This document shows positions 1 through 7,864 of a DNA stretch of 64,000 nt, piece after piece (within the stretch, counting starts at the first letter, position 1; every line of letters begins with the position of its first letter). Below the pieces are notes generated by a model, which was not told the origin of the DNA, made no database searches, and saw nothing but the letters and a program-made list of their open reading frames with translations. Origin of the DNA: Oscillospiraceae bacterium (GTDB taxonomy: Bacteria > Bacillota > Clostridia > Oscillospirales > Acutalibacteraceae); assembly GCA_029219165.1 (NCBI GenBank), contig JAQXSW010000001.1, positions 1 to 64,000 on the forward strand, given 5' to 3'. A program made the translations under genes and the position numbers.

Positions 1-109
1 CTTTATAGAATAGGAATTTCATGGATATAAACTAACACGCTATTCTGAAGTCGTCAAGGAGTATGACAGCGGTTTTATTATCCTTGCTTTTTCCATATTC
101 CGTGAAGAT

Positions 110-925
110 ATGATTCGGTTTATTAAAAGTATACCGAAAAAATTTGAAGTATTGGCTCCTTCTGTACCCGTATTTGGAGATGACTATTTTTGCAGGGAAA
201 CTCTTACAAAATATGAAAATGAAATTTCAAAAGTCAGAGATCTTCTTGCTGATAATATATCAGTCAAAGTATTTGAAAATAGCATTTTATACAGATTGAC
301 GGGAAGAGTGGAATACCTGTTTGACTGTGAAACAGAAAGACATGAAGTATTTGAAAATATTATTAAGTTAAATTCAAATGAAACTTATGTTGATCTTGGA
401 GCGTACAGAGGAGATACTATTGAAGAATTTCTAAACCTAACAGATAATAGTTTTAGTAAAATATTAGCTTTAGAACCGGATTATAAAAATTATAAGAAAC
501 TCAATGAATTTGTAGAGAGTCTTGACTGTTCAATAAATAGTAGAATTATTATTGAAAATAAGGCTTCTTGGTCAGAGCAAAAAGTACTTTCTTTCCCAAA
601 GAGCGGTGGAAGAAATTCCTCGTTGTTACTTGATAACATAGATAGTGTTATTTTTGCTACTGATGTTGACTCATTAATAAATTCAAATAATCTTTCTCCA
701 ACATATATAAAAATGGATGTTGAGGGTGCAGAGGCTGAAACTCTGCTTGGATTATCAAAAACATTGAATAAATATAAACCCAAACTTGCTGTTTCTGCAT
801 ATCATAAAACAGGTGATTTATTTTCATTGCCGCTACTAATCAGTAAGTTAAACCCAAATTATAAAATATATCTTAGACATCATCCTTATATTCCTGATTG
901 GGAATCCAATTATTATTGTATTTAA
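110..925 (+). CDS. FkbM-family SAM-dependent methyltransferase, 5' end unresolved
   Basis: The protein resembles clostridial FkbM-type methyltransferases. It has a Rossmann SAM-binding start 'YVDLGAYRGDTIEEF' in the middle and the later 'YIKMDVEGAE' motif typical of the family, whose members methylate sugars or polyketides; the substrate here is unknown. The first ATG (110) has no convincing Shine-Dalgarno. The same frame is open and coding-like back to base 14 (HGYKLTRYSEVVKEYDSGF...), matching the part of these proteins that precedes the methyltransferase domain, but an in-frame TAG lies at 11-13. The true gene therefore probably begins outside the window and is either interrupted or frameshifted at the edge. 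Its relation to spoIIGA downstream looks incidental. Confidence 0.7.
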   Translation: MIRFIKSIPKKFEVLAPSVPVFGDDYFCRETLTKYENEISKVRDLLADNISVKVFENSILYRLTGRVEYLFDCETERHEVFENIIKLNSNETYVDLGAYRGDTIEEFLNLTDNSFSKILALEPDYKNYKKLNEFVESLDCSINSRIIIENKASWSEQKVLSFPKSGGRNSSLLLDNIDSVIFATDVDSLINSNNLSPTYIKMDVEGAEAETLLGLSKTLNKYKPKLAVSAYHKTGDLFSLPLLISKLNPNYKIYLRHHPYIPDWESNYYCI

Positions 926-937
926 CTTGAACATTTT

Positions 938-966
938 ATGACATTTTTATCTCACCCACTTATGTA
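938..966 (+). promoter_or_regulatory. candidate promoter of spoIIGA-sigE
   Basis: ATGACA (938-943) is one base from a -35 consensus and lies exactly 17 bp before TATGTA (961-966). This is a modest sigma-A-like match in the only gap before spoIIGA. I do not see a clear Spo0A box (TGTCGAA), which would be expected from the B. subtilis spoIIG promoter, so the assignment is weak. Confidence 0.3.
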
Positions 967-982
967 CACTTTTTGTGGGTGA
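952..982 (+). promoter_or_regulatory. inverted repeat over the spoIIGA translation start
   Basis: TCACCCAC (952-959) and GTGGGTGA (975-982) form a perfect 8-bp stem around a 15-nt loop, ending six bases before the probable ATG of spoIIGA. The 3' arm contains the alternative GTG start (979) and part of the purine-rich GAAGGA that would serve as Shine-Dalgarno. There is no T tract after it, so it is not a normal terminator. It could hide the start region in the mRNA or be a DNA operator. Confidence 0.4.
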
Positions 983-987
983 AGGAA

Positions 988-1833
988 ATGCAACAAACAA
1001 TTTATTTGGACAATTTAATAATAGTAAATGCAACAATAGATATATACATACTCATTATTACTGGCATACTTAGTCATGTTCAATTGATAAAATGGCGCGT
1101 ACTACTTGGCGGTATTATAGCCGGCCTTTTATCAACAATGATATTTCTGCCAGAAATTAATGATGCTTTAAGCATAATTATTAAAGCTCTTACAATGGCC
1201 GGAATTGTACTAATAACATTTCCAATTCATTGTAAGAGCAATTTTTTTATTACATATTCTTACTTCGTAATAATCAATATCATATTTGCCGGTTCTGCAC
1301 TTTTAATTTCATCTATTTTTCATTCTAAACTCATTTATTACAACAACAGTAACTTTTATTTTGACATTTCAACGCCATTTATTTTGGGCATTTCAACTTT
1401 AACTTATCTTCTTCTGAAGGTAACGGTGAAATTAACCGTTAAACCGGCAAATATAAATGACTATTATGATGTATCAATAAAAGTAAACAATAAATCAGAA
1501 ACGTTTAAAGCTCTTCTTGATACCGGTAATTCCCTAAAAGATTATTTTACCGGTTCACCTGTAATAATTATTGATAAAGAAATAGCTATAAAACTATTTG
1601 GAAACATAAATGATATTCCAAGTGATTCATTTAGATTGATTCCTTATTCAGATGTAACAGGAACAGGTGTTTTAAAGTCATTTAAATATGACTCCCTAAC
1701 TATTAAATCAAAGAAAAAGAATTTAATAGTTAATCAATGTTATGCCGCAATAAATGAAACCGGATTTTCCAATATTAATTATGAAGCAATTTTAAATCCT
1801 GATCTATTAAATATTGCCAGGGAGGTAAAATAA
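988..1833 (+). CDS. spoIIGA: SpoIIGA, pro-sigma-E processing peptidase
   Basis: Membrane aspartic protease that removes the pro-sequence of sigma-E at the forespore septum. The N-terminal half has about five hydrophobic segments. The C-terminal half carries the catalytic motif LLDTGNS, with the aspartate near residue 178. It stands directly before sigE, the conserved arrangement. I prefer ATG 988 because the product then starts MQQTIYLDNL, like known SpoIIGA proteins; the longer track start (TTG 973) and a GTG at 979 have no Shine-Dalgarno. The GAAGGA before ATG 988 is only one base away, so initiation is unusual and may depend on the hairpin at 952-982. Confidence 0.92.
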   Translation: MQQTIYLDNLIIVNATIDIYILIITGILSHVQLIKWRVLLGGIIAGLLSTMIFLPEINDALSIIIKALTMAGIVLITFPIHCKSNFFITYSYFVIINIIFAGSALLISSIFHSKLIYYNNSNFYFDISTPFILGISTLTYLLLKVTVKLTVKPANINDYYDVSIKVNNKSETFKALLDTGNSLKDYFTGSPVIIIDKEIAIKLFGNINDIPSDSFRLIPYSDVTGTGVLKSFKYDSLTIKSKKKNLIVNQCYAAINETGFSNINYEAILNPDLLNIAREVK

Positions 1834-2541
1834 ATGTCCTTAAAAATTATTTTTATTAATATAAAGAACCTTATTAAAAAAATATTTACTGAAGATATCC
1901 ATTATGTAAATGGTCCGGAATCCTTACCGCCTCCACTTGATGTGAATATTGAAGAGGATTATATAAAAGAGAGTAGAAATGGAAATAAAAAGGCTAAAGA
2001 ACTTTTAATTACTCATAATTTAAGATTAGTGGTTTATATTGCAAAAAAATTTGAGACAACCGGAATAAATCTTGAGGATTTAATTTCAATTGGAAGCATA
2101 GGACTTATTAAAGCAATAAATACTTTTCAACCGGATAAAAAAATAAAACTTGCAACATATGCTTCAAGATGTATTGAAAATGAAATTCTTATGTATTTAA
2201 GAAAGACAAATAACCAAAAATTTGAGGTTTCTTTAGAAGAACCATTAAATATTGATTATGATGGAAATGAACTTTTATTATCAGATGTAATGGGTAGCGA
2301 TCCAAACATTGTAAGTACGGAAATTGAAAACGAAGATGAAAGAAATATAATAAATAAAATCGTTGAAGACTTACCTGATAGAGAGAAAAAAATAATGTGT
2401 CTAAGATACGGTTTGAAAGGTTTCTCAGAACATACTCAAAAGGAGGTAGCAGATTCACTTGGGATTTCTCAAAGTTATATATCCAGACTGGAAAAAAAGA
2501 TAATTGAGGAAATAAAAGTTAAACTGGAAAAAATTTATTAA
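1834..2541 (+). CDS. sigE: RNA polymerase sporulation sigma factor sigma-E (pro-form)
   Basis: Mother-cell sporulation sigma factor. The 235-residue protein has a hydrophobic/basic pro-segment (about 1-24) ending in the conserved HYVNGPESLPPPL processing region. Region 2 follows (LRLVVYIAKKFE, LATYASRCIENEI), then region 4 with the helix-turn-helix QKEVADSLGISQSYISRLEKK. It starts at the base after the spoIIGA stop, with a strong AGGGAGG Shine-Dalgarno inside spoIIGA, so the two are translationally linked and SpoIIGA is its activating protease. In most Clostridia and Bacilli sigG follows directly; here a comEA-like gene does. Confidence 0.97.
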   Translation: MSLKIIFINIKNLIKKIFTEDIHYVNGPESLPPPLDVNIEEDYIKESRNGNKKAKELLITHNLRLVVYIAKKFETTGINLEDLISIGSIGLIKAINTFQPDKKIKLATYASRCIENEILMYLRKTNNQKFEVSLEEPLNIDYDGNELLLSDVMGSDPNIVSTEIENEDERNIINKIVEDLPDREKKIMCLRYGLKGFSEHTQKEVADSLGISQSYISRLEKKIIEEIKVKLEKIY

Positions 2542-2638
2542 AACATATATTTTTTTCGTGCATGAATTAAAACTGTGTGATACAATATCTTAGACAAAAG
2601 AAACAGAGGAGTTGGTCCTTATTTTTAAGGAAGAATCT

Positions 2639-3013
2639 GTGCTTTTGGCATTTGCTTTGATATTAATTTCCGGGGTTTTATTATTCAATATTGTTGAATC
2701 AAAGACTGAAGATAAAGTGCCTGCAGTTACTACTGAGGCTACATCTCAAAAAGAAACTACAAATAATTATTCATCTGAAGTATCAAAAACTGATACTAAT
2801 TTTGAAAATACTACCAAATCCAATCTTATAAACATTAATACTGCAACAATTGATGAACTACAAAAACTAAATGGAATAGGGGAAGCTAAAGCTAAGGCCA
2901 TTGTTGATTTTCGTGAGACAAATGGTCTTTTTCCCACGGTTAAATCAATTATAAATGTTCCCGGAATTGGAGAAAAGACATTAGAAAAGATAATAGATGA
3001 CATAACTGTATAA
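2639..3013 (+). CDS. ComEA-like helix-hairpin-helix protein
   Basis: Short secreted or membrane-anchored DNA-binding protein of the ComEA type. It has one N-terminal hydrophobic helix, a low-complexity Thr/Ser linker, and a C-terminal tandem helix-hairpin-helix (LININTATIDELQKLNGIG ... VPGIGEKTLEKI). ComEA binds double-stranded DNA at the cell surface during natural transformation. This version lacks the SLBB domain of longer ComEA proteins. I chose GTG 2639, preceded by AAGGAAG at 5-nt spacing. The track's TTG 2612 abuts a GAGGAG with no spacer, although it would add nine residues. No other competence gene is nearby. Confidence 0.8.
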   Translation: MLLAFALILISGVLLFNIVESKTEDKVPAVTTEATSQKETTNNYSSEVSKTDTNFENTTKSNLININTATIDELQKLNGIGEAKAKAIVDFRETNGLFPTVKSIINVPGIGEKTLEKIIDDITV

Positions 3014-3033
3014 AAACAAGGAGTGCTAAAAAA

Positions 3034-4452
3034 TTGGTTTTTTCAAGTCTTGCGTTTGTTTACATATTTTTACCTATTTGTTTTTTGTTATATTTTTTTG
3101 TAGCAAAAAATATAAAGCAATGTAATTATATTCTTTTGATTATGTCATTAATATTTTACGCATGGGGTGAACCTAAGTGGATAATATTAATGATAATAAG
3201 TACATTGGTTGAATACATAGGTGCGTTAGTTATAGATAAAAATAGGGGAACAACAAAGGCAAAAATAGCATTGGGGCTCTCTGTAGCTACATCGCTCAGC
3301 TTTTTATTCGTATTTAAATACTTTGACTTTTTCTCATTTAATTTTGCAAATATATTTGGTTTAACACCAAAACTTTTGAATTTAACGCTTCCAATTGGAA
3401 TTTCCTTTTATACATTCCAAACTATTACATATATAGTTGATGTCTATAAAGAAAAAGTGCCTGTACAAAAATCTTTTGCAACACTTCTTCTTTATGTTTC
3501 TATGTTTCCTCAGTTAATTGCCGGTCCAATTGTTAAATATTCAGATATTGAATATCAGTTGAATAACAGAAAATTAAACTCACATTTTGTTGGCGAAGGT
3601 GTTATTAGATTTTTAGTTGGACTTTTTAAAAAAATTGTCATTGCAAATATTGCAGGGGAAATGGCTACAAAATTTCTTGATAGTGACCTTGAAATGCTCT
3701 CTTTCTGTGGGGCATGGATAGGAATACTTTCTTACACACTACAAATTTATTTTGACTTCTCTGCATATTCAGACATGGCAATTGGACTTGGAAAAATCTT
3801 TGGCTTTACATATCCTGAAAATTTCAATTATCCATATATTGCTACAACCATTAGTGATTTCTGGAAAAGATGGCACATTTCTCTTACAACATTCTTCCGT
3901 GAATATCTTTATATTCCACTTGGAGGAAATAGAAAAAACCACGTATTAAATCTATTAATAGTATGGTTATTGACAGGATTCTGGCATGGATCGGCTTGGA
4001 ATTTTATACTTTGGGGACTTTACTATTATCTACTTATTTGTATTGAAAGATTATTCCTTGGAAAACTTATTGAAAGACTACCAAGCTTGTTTGGTCATCT
4101 TTATACAATGTTTCTTGTTATTATTGGCTGGGTATTCTTCTATTTTGAAGATATGGAAAGACTTCGAGAATTCTTTAAAATACTACTTGGATTTGGTGCG
4201 CCGGAATTTATTGGTATTACAGACAAAGCAGTATTCTTAAATCATATTGTTTTCTTTATTTTTGCCATTATAGCAGTTACACCAGTTTCAAGAATTATAA
4301 AAAAACTGTTTATCAAGCTTACTTCAAAAACAGATACAACTCAAAGAGTTGGAGATATAGTTTTAATTGTTTATAGTTTATTCTTATTGTTTATAAATAC
4401 TGCTGCAATGGTAGGTTCAACATTTAATCCATTTTTATATTTTAGATTTTAG
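3034..4452 (+). CDS. MBOAT-family membrane-bound O-acyltransferase (AlgI-like)
   Basis: Polytopic membrane acyltransferase of 472 residues. It shows the family hallmarks: 'FWKRWHISLTTFFREYLYIPLGG' in the middle and the presumed catalytic histidine in 'LTGFWHGSAWNF'. AlgI-type MBOATs pass acyl, usually acetyl, groups across the membrane for polysaccharide O-acetylation, normally with an AlgX/AlgJ or DHHW-type partner. The next gene encodes just the N-terminal part of such a partner. The TTG start is supported by AAGGAG about 9 nt upstream. The polymer acetylated is unknown. Confidence 0.93.
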   Translation: MVFSSLAFVYIFLPICFLLYFFVAKNIKQCNYILLIMSLIFYAWGEPKWIILMIISTLVEYIGALVIDKNRGTTKAKIALGLSVATSLSFLFVFKYFDFFSFNFANIFGLTPKLLNLTLPIGISFYTFQTITYIVDVYKEKVPVQKSFATLLLYVSMFPQLIAGPIVKYSDIEYQLNNRKLNSHFVGEGVIRFLVGLFKKIVIANIAGEMATKFLDSDLEMLSFCGAWIGILSYTLQIYFDFSAYSDMAIGLGKIFGFTYPENFNYPYIATTISDFWKRWHISLTTFFREYLYIPLGGNRKNHVLNLLIVWLLTGFWHGSAWNFILWGLYYYLLICIERLFLGKLIERLPSLFGHLYTMFLVIIGWVFFYFEDMERLREFFKILLGFGAPEFIGITDKAVFLNHIVFFIFAIIAVTPVSRIIKKLFIKLTSKTDTTQRVGDIVLIVYSLFLLFINTAAMVGSTFNPFLYFRF

Positions 4453-4465
4453 AAAGGAGTAAAAA

Positions 4466-4852
4466 ATGAATAAAAGAAAAGGAGAACACTATATTAATAA
4501 TTCAAAAATGTCATTATTACTGTTTTTTATATTTTTTATAATAATTTCAATTTTTCTAATCATAAGTATTTTTGCTCCTGAAAAGACAATTTCTGAAAGA
4601 GAAAATCGTACATTACAGCCTTTCCCAAAACCAACAATATCAACTATATTTAGTGGACAATTCATAAAAGATTTTGAAACACACTATTCAGATACATTTC
4701 CATTTAGAAATTTTTTCTTAGATGTAAATGATGGTATAAAAAAAATCACGTCACAATTATCTTTTGGAAAAGATGATATAGTTATATACAACACAGATAA
4801 AACTGGTGATGATTTCGGCGGTGAAGCGCTGGAGGACGTTGAAAAACGGTAA
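4466..4852 (+). CDS. short DHHW/AlgX-like membrane-anchored protein (possibly truncated)
   Basis: A 128-residue protein with one N-terminal membrane anchor (about 15-37) and the segment 'SERENRTLQPFPKPT ... DTFPFRNFFLDVNDGIKK' that opens clostridial DHHW/AlgX-like SGNH-type proteins, the usual partners of MBOAT acyltransferases. Full-length relatives are about 370-400 residues with a catalytic Asp/His region; here the protein stops after the first third. The next gene's Shine-Dalgarno begins only a few bases later, so no remnant of the catalytic part is left in place. It is either a deletion product or a genuinely short anchoring subunit. AGAAAGGAGT precedes the ATG. Confidence 0.65.
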   Translation: MNKRKGEHYINNSKMSLLLFFIFFIIISIFLIISIFAPEKTISERENRTLQPFPKPTISTIFSGQFIKDFETHYSDTFPFRNFFLDVNDGIKKITSQLSFGKDDIVIYNTDKTGDDFGGEALEDVEKR

Positions 4853-4867
4853 AAAGTAGGTGAAATA

Positions 4868-5722
4868 ATGCAGTATATAATACTTGACCTTGAATGGAAT
4901 ACTGCGTACTCAGGGAAACTGGCAGCTTTTGTAAATGAAGTTATTGAATTTGGAGCTGTAAAACTAGATGAAAATTTAAACATTATTGACTCTTTTTCAA
5001 GTTTCGTAAAACCACAAATTGAAAAGAAACTTAGATCTAGAGTTAAAACCTTAACCAATATTTCTAACGATGATGTAAAAAATGCAGAAATATTTGAGGC
5101 TGTAAGTCATGATTTTGCAAGATGGGTAGGACAGGATGATGACACTATAGTTATGTCTTGGGGAGACATGGACATTCGAGTATTAATTGACAATTTTGAT
5201 TATTTTTGTAACATAAAAGGAATTCCATTTATAAAAAAATATGTGGATTTACAAGGCTATTTTATGTCTGAAAAAGAATTGCCTAAAGGGCAACAAATTG
5301 GTCTTTCCAATGCTGCAATAATGGTTGAAATTAACCCGGATAATTTTGTACATCATAGAGCTCTAAATGACAGCGAACTGTCGGCCGCATGTTTTGCAAA
5401 AGTGTATAACAAAGAAACATTTGATAAGTCAATTGTCTCTTGTGATGAAGATTTTTATAAAAGAATACTATTTAAACCTTATATTGTTTCTGATTTAAAT
5501 GATAAGCTTGTTGATAAATCATTATTTAACTGTCAATGTATTGAATGTGGAAAAACAACAACAAATATTTCCGAGTGGAAGTTTGTAAATAATTCCTTTA
5601 CAGCAATGTATTATTGTAATGAATGTAAAGTAAAATATAGGGCAAGTGTTCAAATAAAAAAGAATTTTAGCCAAGTTCAAGTTAAAAAAACAATAAACAT
5701 CTTGAAAAAGAACAAAAAATAG
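4868..5722 (+). CDS. DEDDh 3'-5' exonuclease domain protein with C-terminal zinc ribbon
   Basis: DnaQ-like exonuclease fold. It has Exo I 'DLEWN' (D7, E9), an Exo II-type acidic residue around SWGDMDI (D100/D102), and a DEDDh Exo III 'HHRALND' (H162/H163, D168). This resembles the KapD/ERI-1-like 3'-5' exonucleases of Firmicutes that trim RNA or DNA ends. After about residue 210 two CxxC pairs (CIEC, CNEC) make a probable zinc ribbon that could help bind nucleic acid. It follows the MBOAT pair after 15 nt with an AGGTG ribosome site. The natural substrate cannot be read from the sequence. Confidence 0.85.
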   Translation: MQYIILDLEWNTAYSGKLAAFVNEVIEFGAVKLDENLNIIDSFSSFVKPQIEKKLRSRVKTLTNISNDDVKNAEIFEAVSHDFARWVGQDDDTIVMSWGDMDIRVLIDNFDYFCNIKGIPFIKKYVDLQGYFMSEKELPKGQQIGLSNAAIMVEINPDNFVHHRALNDSELSAACFAKVYNKETFDKSIVSCDEDFYKRILFKPYIVSDLNDKLVDKSLFNCQCIECGKTTTNISEWKFVNNSFTAMYYCNECKVKYRASVQIKKNFSQVQVKKTINILKKNKK

Positions 5723-5780
5723 TTTAGAGTATTGAAAAATAATAATTTTTATTCAGAGTAGAAATTCATGCGTTTTAGTA

Positions 5781-5910
5781 TCGGGGAGATGGGAAGTTGC
5801 TCCTCGGGCGAAGTTCGATTTATTCGACGCGATGTGTCTTTCGCCTCCACTGCAATAAAGAAATTAATACCTCTTTTAGTAGTGTGAAACTTTGAAGGAG
5901 GTATTTTTTT
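5781..5910 (+). promoter_or_regulatory. structured mRNA leader upstream of folT (riboswitch-like, class not recognised)
   Basis: This GC-rich island in an AT-rich gap can fold into two stems. One is TCGGGGAG/CTCCTCGG (5781-5788 with 5800-5807, loop ATGGGAAGTTG). The other is GGCGAAG (5807-5813) with CTTTCGCC (5838-5845), which encloses a small TCGA/TCGA hairpin. They compete for one base. A third hairpin, AATACCTC(T)/(G)GAGGTATT (5866-5874 with 5897-5905), buries the folT Shine-Dalgarno GGAGG. It is followed by seven Ts and then the ATG, so it could act as terminator and ribosome-site mask together. The layout is that of a riboswitch with an expression platform. I could not align it to the tetrahydrofolate riboswitch consensus expected before folT genes. 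Confidence 0.6.
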
Positions 5911-6450
5911 ATGAAGAATTTTTGGAAAGACCAATTTCATTTTTCAATAAATGAAATTGCAGCAACCGGTTTTCTTGTGGCACTTGAAGTTGTTTTAAAT
6001 AGATTTGCTTCAATAAACTTATGGAATTTAAAAATTGGACTTGCTTTTATTCCAATAATGGTTGCCGGTATGCTTTTAGGTCCGGTAAAAGCCGGAGTAG
6101 TTGGAGTTGTATCAGATTTAATAGGTGCAATCCTATTTCCTTCCGGAGCATTTTTTCCGGGCTTTACATTGTCTGCATTTATCAGAGGATTTTTATATGG
6201 AGCTTGTCTGTATAAAAACCAAAAAATTATCAATTTAATTATTGCATCGTTTATTAATCAATTCGGCATAAGTTTATTTATTACTTCATTTTGGTTACAT
6301 ATTTTATATGCATCTCCTTACTGGCCATTAGTTTATTCAAGACTGGTACAGGTAATTCCACTCTTCTTTGTTGAATTGGTTGTTGGTATTACAATTGCAA
6401 ACACACTTGTTTCAAAGATAAAACCTTATATTAAAAGCAGATTAGTTTAA
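5911..6450 (+). CDS. folT: FolT-like ECF transporter S component (folate)
   Basis: Integral membrane substrate-binding subunit of an energy-coupling factor vitamin transporter; 179 residues, about six membrane helices. The stretch 'GPVKAGVVGVVSDLIGAILFP' followed by 'FFPGFTLSAFIRGFLYG' is the pattern of the folate-family S components. S components bind the vitamin and dock to a shared EcfA-EcfA'-EcfT module, which is not in the window. Translation starts at ATG 5911 behind GGAGG. That site is embedded in the leader hairpin described at 5781-5910, so expression is likely attenuated. A terminator overlaps the 3' end. Confidence 0.88.
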   Translation: MKNFWKDQFHFSINEIAATGFLVALEVVLNRFASINLWNLKIGLAFIPIMVAGMLLGPVKAGVVGVVSDLIGAILFPSGAFFPGFTLSAFIRGFLYGACLYKNQKIINLIIASFINQFGISLFITSFWLHILYASPYWPLVYSRLVQVIPLFFVELVVGITIANTLVSKIKPYIKSRLV

Positions 6451-6469
6451 CCAACTAATCTGCTTTTTT
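6433..6469 (+). terminator. intrinsic terminator of folT
   Basis: AAAAGCAGATTAGTT / AACTAATCTGCTTTT is a perfect 15-bp stem with loop TAACC and a final T run. The folT stop codon TAA lies in the loop, so the terminator includes the last coding codons. Confidence 0.9.
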
Positions 6470-6615
6470 CAATATAATTTAAATTTGTTGATAGAATATT
6501 CACAAAAAATGTTAATTTTCACAAAAATCAACTGATAAGTTTGCACAAAAAAGTAATAGAAATAAGTCGATTTTTAATATATATTAGTATAGATATTAGA
6601 GGAGGCGTACTTTTT

Positions 6616-7791
6616 ATGGCAAAAGTTACACTTAAAGATATAACAAAAATATATCCTAATACCCAAACAAAAAAGAAAAGAGGAAAGAAAGCTGAACCAA
6701 AGGCAAAAGGCGCACCACAGGTTACAGATGAGGGCGTTGTAGCTGTTCAAAAATTCAGCTTGGATATTGACGATAAAGAGTTTATTGTTCTTGTTGGTCC
6801 TTCAGGCTGTGGTAAATCTACAACTCTTAGAATGATTGCCGGACTTGAAGATATTTCAGGAGGAGAACTTTACATTGGTGACAAACTTGTAAATGATGTA
6901 GAGCCAAAGAACAGAGATATTGCAATGGTATTCCAAAGTTACGCTCTTTATCCTCATATGACTGTATATGAAAATATGGCTTTTTCTTTAAAGATAAAGA
7001 AAGTTCCTAAGGATGAAATAGACAAGAAAGTACGTGAGGCTGCTGAAATACTTGATATTACTCAATACCTAGACAGAAAGCCAAAAGCTCTTTCAGGTGG
7101 TCAAAGACAACGTGTTGCTATTGGACGCGCAATTGTTCGTGACCCGGCTGTATTTTTAATGGATGAGCCTCTTTCAAACTTGGATGCAAAACTTCGTAAT
7201 CAAATGAGAGCTGAAATAATTAAGCTTCGTGAAAGAATTAATACAACATTCATTTATGTAACTCATGATCAAACTGAGGCTATGACACTTGGTGACAGAA
7301 TAGTAATCATGAAAGACGGCTATATTCAGCAAATTGGTACGCCTCAAGAGGTATTTGATCATCCGGCAAACTTATTTGTAGCTGGATTTATTGGAATGCC
7401 TCAAATGAATACATTTGACGCAAAACTTATCCGTGAAGATAAAAAGTATTTTGTAGATGTACTTGGAATTAAAGTTGAACTTTCAGCTGAAAAATCCGAA
7501 AGACTTTTAGGAAGAAACGTCGAGTCACAAGATGTAATTCTTGGTGTTAGACCTCAGCATATTGTTCTTACTGACAATGGAATTAAGGGATCAGTTGACG
7601 TTTCAGAAATGATGGGTTCAGAAGTACATCTTCACGTTAAAACTGCAGATGATAAGGATGTAGTTGTTATTGTTCCAACAGACAACAATGTTCTAGGCTT
7701 TACTCCGGGTAGTGAAGTTAACTTAATCTTTGGTGGAAACGTAGCTCACATATTTAGTAAAGAAAATGAAAGAAACCTTGAGTGGGATTAA
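6616..7791 (+). CDS. carbohydrate ABC transporter ATPase (MsmK/UgpC family)
   Basis: 391-residue ATPase of the sugar importer class. It shows Walker A GPSGCGKST (61-69), Q-loop in MVFQSYALYPHMTV, signature LSGGQRQRVAIGRA, Walker B VFLMDEPLSNLDA, H-loop VTHDQTEAM, and a C-terminal TOBE/MalK-like regulatory domain. The track ORF opens 25 codons too early; ATG 6616 follows AGAGGAGG. Between residues 15 and 40 a lysine-rich insert (KKKRGKKAEPKAKG) interrupts the usual N-terminal strand region. Such ATPases are often shared by several sugar importers. Here it heads the binding protein and two permeases, so it probably drives them. Confidence 0.94.
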   Translation: MAKVTLKDITKIYPNTQTKKKRGKKAEPKAKGAPQVTDEGVVAVQKFSLDIDDKEFIVLVGPSGCGKSTTLRMIAGLEDISGGELYIGDKLVNDVEPKNRDIAMVFQSYALYPHMTVYENMAFSLKIKKVPKDEIDKKVREAAEILDITQYLDRKPKALSGGQRQRVAIGRAIVRDPAVFLMDEPLSNLDAKLRNQMRAEIIKLRERINTTFIYVTHDQTEAMTLGDRIVIMKDGYIQQIGTPQEVFDHPANLFVAGFIGMPQMNTFDAKLIREDKKYFVDVLGIKVELSAEKSERLLGRNVESQDVILGVRPQHIVLTDNGIKGSVDVSEMMGSEVHLHVKTADDKDVVVIVPTDNNVLGFTPGSEVNLIFGGNVAHIFSKENERNLEWD

Positions 7792-7804
7792 TTTTAGTAT
7801 ATTC

Positions 7805-7825
7805 ACAGTTCCGGAAGCGGACTGT
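7805..7825 (+). repeat. small hairpin between ATPase and binding-protein genes
   Basis: ACAGT-T-CCG / CGG-ACTGT with a GAAG tetraloop and one bulged T. No T tract follows, so it is not a standard terminator. It may be an mRNA processing or stability element. Confidence 0.45.
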
Positions 7826-7864
7826 TGAAATATAAAAATCTATGAAAAGGAGAACATAGGCAAC

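Noticed and set aside
5720-5910. Standard tetrahydrofolate riboswitch before folT
   Set aside because: The conserved THF core pieces could not be found by eye, so I describe it as unclassified; a covariance search is needed.
5749-5940. Minus-strand ORF of 63 codons over the folT leader
   Set aside because: It reads the structured leader antisense, has no ribosome site, and its product resembles no family; the stems explain the sequence better.
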